DNA of 9,368 nucleotides from Pseudopelobacter sp964601865 (GTDB lineage: Bacteria; Desulfobacterota; Desulfuromonadia; Geobacterales; Pseudopelobacteraceae). The stretch is from positions 1-9,368 of the forward strand of contig CAZRPI010000134.1 in NCBI GenBank assembly GCA_964601865.1, in the 5' to 3' direction. Below, piece after piece: positions 6,631 through 9,368 of this stretch. Under the pieces are notes generated by a model. The model was not told where the DNA came from and did no database searches. It saw nothing but the letters and a program-made list of their open reading frames with translations. The stretch's first letter is position 1, and the number at the start of each line of letters is the position of its first letter. The position numbers and the translations under genes are program-made.

Positions 6631-7209
6631 TCACTCGCTCATGTCTCCCGCGGCCATCCTGCTCCTCAGGCTTGCCCATTCATTCTTGGGCATATGGGAG
6701 TGACAGAGGTCCGCACGGCGGCCCATCATGACCACCTTCTCGGATTCGGGGCGTTCCCCCCGATCCAGTTTTGAAGCAAGCTCCCTGCCCCTTTTGAAAA
6801 AATCCGAAACAGTTCCCTTGGTTATGATCAGTTTCATCCCCTTTATGTCCGAATAGTCATCGCCTTCGCCAGATGGGATCCCTCCCGCTCCGGCATTACC
6901 GGTTGGCGGGGTGGAAGTTTTGGGAATGGCGTGCCACCTCACCTCGAAGCTTTCCTCCATTGCCACGAGAGTCGAAAATGAACCGGCGGTTCTTCTGCCC
7001 CCGGAGTACTCGCATAACCCGCCCTCCGAATAATCGAAACCCAGTACCCGTCCCTTGTCTTCCCGGCAGCTGTCCTCGTTGATGTAGGCCAGATGGTAGC
7101 GGGACGCCCTATTGTTCGCATCGACCCACACTTCACGTCTGATCACTCCATTTCCCTCGCCCCACGGGACCATGAAAATGTCGTCGGCAATTTTAGTTGT
7201 TTCCGTCAT
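6631..7209 (-). CDS. TumE-like (DUF6516) toxin domain fused to TumA/HVO_A0114-like antitoxin fragment
   Basis: A 192-residue protein in two parts. Residues about 17-95 read like DUF6516/TumE toxins: a hydrophobic strand IRREVWVD, then RYHLAYI, then GRVLGFDYSEG, ending SFSTLVAMEESF; this is the family order W...Y.Y.L.Y...RV.GYDN..G...F.S...L. The histidines that normally follow GYDN (an HHRH-like stretch) are absent here (SEGGLCEYSGG), so activity may be lost or altered. A glycine- and proline-rich linker (98-120) leads to KLIITKGTVSDFFKRGREL and SKLDRGERPESEKVV (125-160), the opening of the HVO_A0114-type antitoxin that is normally a separate downstream gene; its DNA-binding C-terminus is missing. 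The gene follows the nitroreductase by 30 bp. AGGAG lies ten bases before the ATG. Identification is by motif memory only. Confidence 0.6.
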   Translation of the reverse strand: MTETTKIADDIFMVPWGEGNGVIRREVWVDANNRASRYHLAYINEDSCREDKGRVLGFDYSEGGLCEYSGGRRTAGSFSTLVAMEESFEVRWHAIPKTSTPPTGNAGAGGIPSGEGDDYSDIKGMKLIITKGTVSDFFKRGRELASKLDRGERPESEKVVMMGRRADLCHSHMPKNEWASLRSRMAAGDMSE

Positions 7210-7239
7210 TCCTGTTCGTCTCCTGTCTCCATTTTTTTG

Positions 7240-7809
7240 TCAGGAAAGAATTATGTCATCCAGCGCCCGCTTGGGAACGTAATGCACGCCCGCCGCGTCG
7301 CGGTAGTACCTGACATCGCCGTCCGGTCCCATGGGGACCAGCCTTACCTCCTCCTTCGGTCTGCCAAGGGCGATCACCATCAGAATCTCGAAGCGTTCGT
7401 CCAGCTCCAGGACCCGGCGCAACTCTTCCCGGTTTACGTTGCCGAACATGCAGCCGCCAAGGCCTCGTTCCACCGCGCCCAGCAGGATGCTCTGGGCGGC
7501 GATACCATGGTCCCAGAAGCAGGTTTTTGCCAGTTGATGATCAAACAGCATGACGATATAGGCGCTGGGACGCTCACCCTCCCCGGGACCGGGCCATTCC
7601 TTCAGATAGGCGGCCCATCCCAGGGTGGCGAAGATCCGCGAATTCCGCTCCGGCTCAGTGGAGAGGACGTATTTCAGCGACTGGAAGTTCGCCCCGCTGG
7701 AGGAGAGTCGCGCAAGATCCACCAGTTCGCGCAGGGTCTCCATGGAGACCCTGCTCTCCTCATGGAAGCGGCGGTAACTCCTGTTTTTCAGCACCAGTTC
7801 CTTCAGCAT
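7240..7809 (-). CDS. Nitroreductase-family FMN protein
   Basis: A 189-residue member of the nitroreductase superfamily, FMN-binding dimeric enzymes that use NAD(P)H. It starts MLKELVLKNRSYRRF, where R10, S11, R13 and R14 match the FMN phosphate-binding RRSxRxF motif. Further typical segments are SSSGANFQSLKYVLST (flavin loop), WAAYLKEWPGPGEGERPSAYIV, DHGIAAQSILLGAVERGLGGCMFG and the late LGRPKEEVRL. The length is normal for the short subgroup. The start at 7809 has AGGAGGG four bases upstream; an earlier ATG at 7833 lacks a site. It is first of a two-gene minus-strand unit with the TumE-like gene and is divergent from the acylphosphatase. Substrate unknown. Confidence 0.9.
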   Translation of the reverse strand: MLKELVLKNRSYRRFHEESRVSMETLRELVDLARLSSSGANFQSLKYVLSTEPERNSRIFATLGWAAYLKEWPGPGEGERPSAYIVMLFDHQLAKTCFWDHGIAAQSILLGAVERGLGGCMFGNVNREELRRVLELDERFEILMVIALGRPKEEVRLVPMGPDGDVRYYRDAAGVHYVPKRALDDIILS

Positions 7810-8003
7810 CCGTCCCTCCTGTATCGATTGCATCCGGAACCCCGGATGAAACCGGTTTGATTGAATGCCCCCACTGCCGGACGCTATGCCATCCCTTTAT
7901 CCGCTGCCCGGCAAATATGATATATTCTCCCGAAGAGCCGGTACGTTCAAGTGAAAAAAATGCTCTGCCCACGACTGCGCTCGGCAGGGGAGGTCCATCG
8001 GAG
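7810..8003. promoter_or_regulatory. Divergent promoter region between nitroreductase and acylphosphatase
   Basis: This 194-bp gap must hold the start signals of both genes. TATATT (7921-7926) and overlapping TATGAT (7916-7921) are -10-like on the plus strand but have poor -35 partners; on the minus strand TTGAAC (7945-7950) is -35-like with no well-spaced -10. CTGCC (7964-7968) and GGCAG (7983-7987 region) can form a small hairpin just before the GGGGAGG ribosome binding site of the acylphosphatase. No gene is supported within it. Confidence 0.3.
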
Positions 8004-8279
8004 ATGAAGATCAGGATGAATATCGTGGTGCGTGGAAGTGTGCAGGGGGTATCCTTCCGCTATTATACCCGGCTGAGGGCCCGGGAACTGGGGGTCACCG
8101 GCTGGGTGAAAAATCTGCCCGACGGCTCGGTGGCGGCGTCGATTGAGGGGGATGAGGCAGACGTTCAGTCCCTGGTGGACTGGTGCCGCAGCGGTCCTCC
8201 CTCAGCGAGGGTCGACCGGGTCGAGGCCAGGCGGGGAACCTATCTGGGCGAGTATTACGATTTCGATGTTGTCCGCTGA
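8004..8279 (+). CDS. acyP: Acylphosphatase
   Basis: A 91-residue protein of the expected size and pattern for acylphosphatase, a small cytoplasmic alpha/beta enzyme that hydrolyses acyl phosphates to a carboxylate and phosphate. The signature GSVQGVSFRYYT carries the phosphate-binding R19, and GWVKNLPDGSV carries the catalytic N37; a second GDEADVQSLVDWC helix and VDRVE strand follow. The ATG at 8004 is chosen because it starts at the conserved first strand and GGGGAGG lies about ten bases before it. The frame is open upstream to 7857 but only from a TTG without a ribosome binding site. It ends 10 bp from the convergent RAYT stop. Confidence 0.95.
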   Translation: MKIRMNIVVRGSVQGVSFRYYTRLRARELGVTGWVKNLPDGSVAASIEGDEADVQSLVDWCRSGPPSARVDRVEARRGTYLGEYYDFDVVR

Positions 8280-8289
8280 ATCGGGGAAA

Positions 8290-8949
8290 TCACCTGTTTT
8301 TCGGTTTGGGGCCGCGCTTCAGCGGCGTTAGCCGTCGTGAAAGGTCCGTCTCCAGCCGTTCGACAAACGCCATCTCTCCCAGCGGCCTTCCGCTCCGTTC
8401 GTGTCTGTGGAACGCGGCCAGGTCCTCTTCCGTGGACAGGGTGAGAAAGTCATTCCAGTCCTCAACCAGCGAGAGGAGGGGGACGACTTTTGTCAACCGG
8501 TCATCACGTCCGGACAGATGGGCATGGGCGCTGCTCCAGGGATAATCACCGGGGTGCTCCACGAGACCGAGGGCCACCGGATTCATCTCCACGTATCTTG
8601 CCGCCGCGAGGAGATAGTTCTCATCCACGGGAAACGAGGTGAAACGCTCCTGCCAGAGGTGGCCGAACCATCCCTCCCGTAAATTGACCCTGCGGGTGTA
8701 CCGGCGATGGGCCTCTCCGATGGCGCGGGCAAGGCCGTGTTCCGATTCGGGCGCCACGATCATGTGCACATGATTCGGCATGAGACACCACGCCCACACC
8801 TCCACATGGTGCTTGTCGCACCATTCGGCCATCAGGTCTATGTAGGCAAAGTAGTCATCGTCACGGAAAAAAGTCTGCTGGTTGCGGTTGCCGCGCTGGG
8901 TGATATGATGGGGAACGCCTGGGGCTATGACTCGGGCTATTCTTGCCAT
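8290..8949 (-). CDS. REP-associated tyrosine transposase (RAYT), Y1_Tnp / IS200-like
   Basis: A 219-residue HUH single-strand transposase of the RAYT group, which cut and join hairpin DNA and are thought to spread REP repeats. Seen: start MARIARVIAPGVPHHITQRGNRNQ, the metal-binding HxH at H60 and H62 in CLMPNHVHMIV, and the catalytic Y119 in LLAAARYVEMNPVALGLV, followed by PWSSAHAHLSG. All active-site residues are present, so the copy looks intact. The start at 8949 fits the family; an open frame reaches 9033 but adds an atypical leader. No ribosome binding site precedes the ATG, suggesting weak expression. It is single-copy in the window, flanked by convergent acylphosphatase and by the acetyltransferase on the same strand. 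Confidence 0.92.
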   Translation of the reverse strand: MARIARVIAPGVPHHITQRGNRNQQTFFRDDDYFAYIDLMAEWCDKHHVEVWAWCLMPNHVHMIVAPESEHGLARAIGEAHRRYTRRVNLREGWFGHLWQERFTSFPVDENYLLAAARYVEMNPVALGLVEHPGDYPWSSAHAHLSGRDDRLTKVVPLLSLVEDWNDFLTLSTEEDLAAFHRHERSGRPLGEMAFVERLETDLSRRLTPLKRGPKPKNR

Positions 8950-8988
8950 TGAGGGGAGGATAACAGAAGAAGGATTATTGTTCAAATG

Positions 8989-9007
8989 AATATACTGTCC
9001 CCGTAAC
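8989..9007. repeat. Candidate RAYT element boundary, CTGTCCCCG motif
   Basis: On the minus strand this reads TTACGGGGACAG followed by TATATT. Near-identical GGGGACAG blocks often precede RAYT genes in deltaproteobacteria (recollection, not checked). The other side of the gene, at 8281-8287, has TCGGGGA in inverted orientation, which may be the opposite, degraded end. Confidence 0.35.
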
Positions 9008-9033
9008 TGATTCCTCCCTGCCGTCAGGTTCAC

Positions 9034-9368
9034 TCAGATGATCTTCGATGCCACCTGTATGTCGGTACGATGCTCCCACCCGACAGACTTCCAGAACGCC
9101 AGACCGCTCTTGTTGCCCGTTAAGATGAATATGTGGACTTTCTCCATACCTGCCGCCTTCAGCGCTACCAGACACTCCTCGACCAGTTGCCCGGCTATCC
9201 CCCGGCGCCGCCAGCGGTCAGCCACGGCGAGGTGATGAATATACCCCCGTCTGCCGTCATGGCCGCCGAGTACGGCTCCCACGATCCCGTCTCCAACCCT
9301 CGCAACGTAGCTCATTCCCGGGTTTCGCTCAAGGTAGGCCCCGATTGACGCCCTCGAATCGGCGCTGC
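9034..9368 (-). CDS. GNAT-family N-acetyltransferase, 5' end outside window
   Basis: The frame stays open to the right edge (...DSRASIGAYLERNPGMSYVARV), so the ATG at 9315 is internal and the true start lies beyond the window. At least 110 residues are visible. The GNAT fold is clear: strand VGDGIVGAVLGGHDG, then IHHLAVADRWRRRGIAGQLVEE with the acetyl-CoA pyrophosphate-binding loop RRRGIAG, and then helix-strand NKSGLAFWKSVGWEH near the C-terminus. Such enzymes transfer an acetyl group from acetyl-CoA to an amine; the acceptor here cannot be told. It lies upstream of the RAYT on the same strand, 84 bp apart, without evidence of a functional link. Confidence 0.9.
   Translation of the reverse strand, partial: SADSRASIGAYLERNPGMSYVARVGDGIVGAVLGGHDGRRGYIHHLAVADRWRRRGIAGQLVEECLVALKAAGMEKVHIFILTGNKSGLAFWKSVGWEHRTDIQVASKII

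Noticed and set aside
7093..7860. Plus-strand open frame of 255 codons opposite the TumE-like gene and nitroreductase
   Set aside because: It runs opposite two recognised genes and shows no domain.
7857..8003. N-terminal extension of the acylphosphatase with a CPHC motif
   Set aside because: It starts at TTG without a ribosome binding site, and the enzyme is complete from 8004; the CPHC looks like chance.
8950..9033. 28-residue N-terminal extension of the RAYT
   Set aside because: The conserved RAYT start is MARIARV at 8949, and the extension overlaps the GGGGACAG boundary motif.

Overview
The window is a GC-rich bacterial chromosome segment. The gene types (AIM24-like protein, a small CPHW-type methyltransferase, a large soluble multi-PAS hybrid kinase, a GEMM-family riboswitch, a RAYT transposase) point to a Geobacter/Desulfuromonadales-like deltaproteobacterium. 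That placement is inference from gene style, not from a marker gene.

Left part (1-1720): an AIM24/TIGR00266-family gene that enters from beyond the left edge is followed, after a short intergenic hairpin, by a class I SAM-dependent methyltransferase. The methyltransferase ends in a 4-bp overlap with a convergent DUF2917 gene on the minus strand. DUF2917 is divergent from a MocR-type (GntR-aminotransferase fusion) regulator at 1864-3345. Their shared 165-bp intergenic region carries two exact copies of AACTGTACC, 25 bp apart, the kind of direct repeat that MocR regulators use as operators.

Centre (3346-6523): a 400-bp leader without a protein gene precedes a 925-residue hybrid sensor histidine kinase (four PAS domains, HisKA, HATPase, C-terminal receiver). 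The leader holds a sigma70-like promoter, a well-matched GEMM-I (cyclic di-GMP-I) aptamer and a Rho-independent terminator, and then a strong ribosome binding site. Read together, second-messenger level probably decides whether transcription reaches the kinase gene. This is the most interesting regulatory unit in the window. The kinase itself starts with what looks like a broken receiver domain.

Right part (6524-9368): a degenerate palindromic repeat separates the kinase from a minus-strand pair, a nitroreductase-family gene followed 30 bp later by a protein that reads as a TumE-like toxin fused to the start of its usual antitoxin partner. Divergent from the nitroreductase is a short acylphosphatase. 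It is followed by a minus-strand REP-associated tyrosine transposase (RAYT) and a GNAT acetyltransferase that runs off the right edge.

I saw no rRNA, tRNA, CRISPR array or replication origin. Domain identities come from reading motifs by eye; no database search was run.
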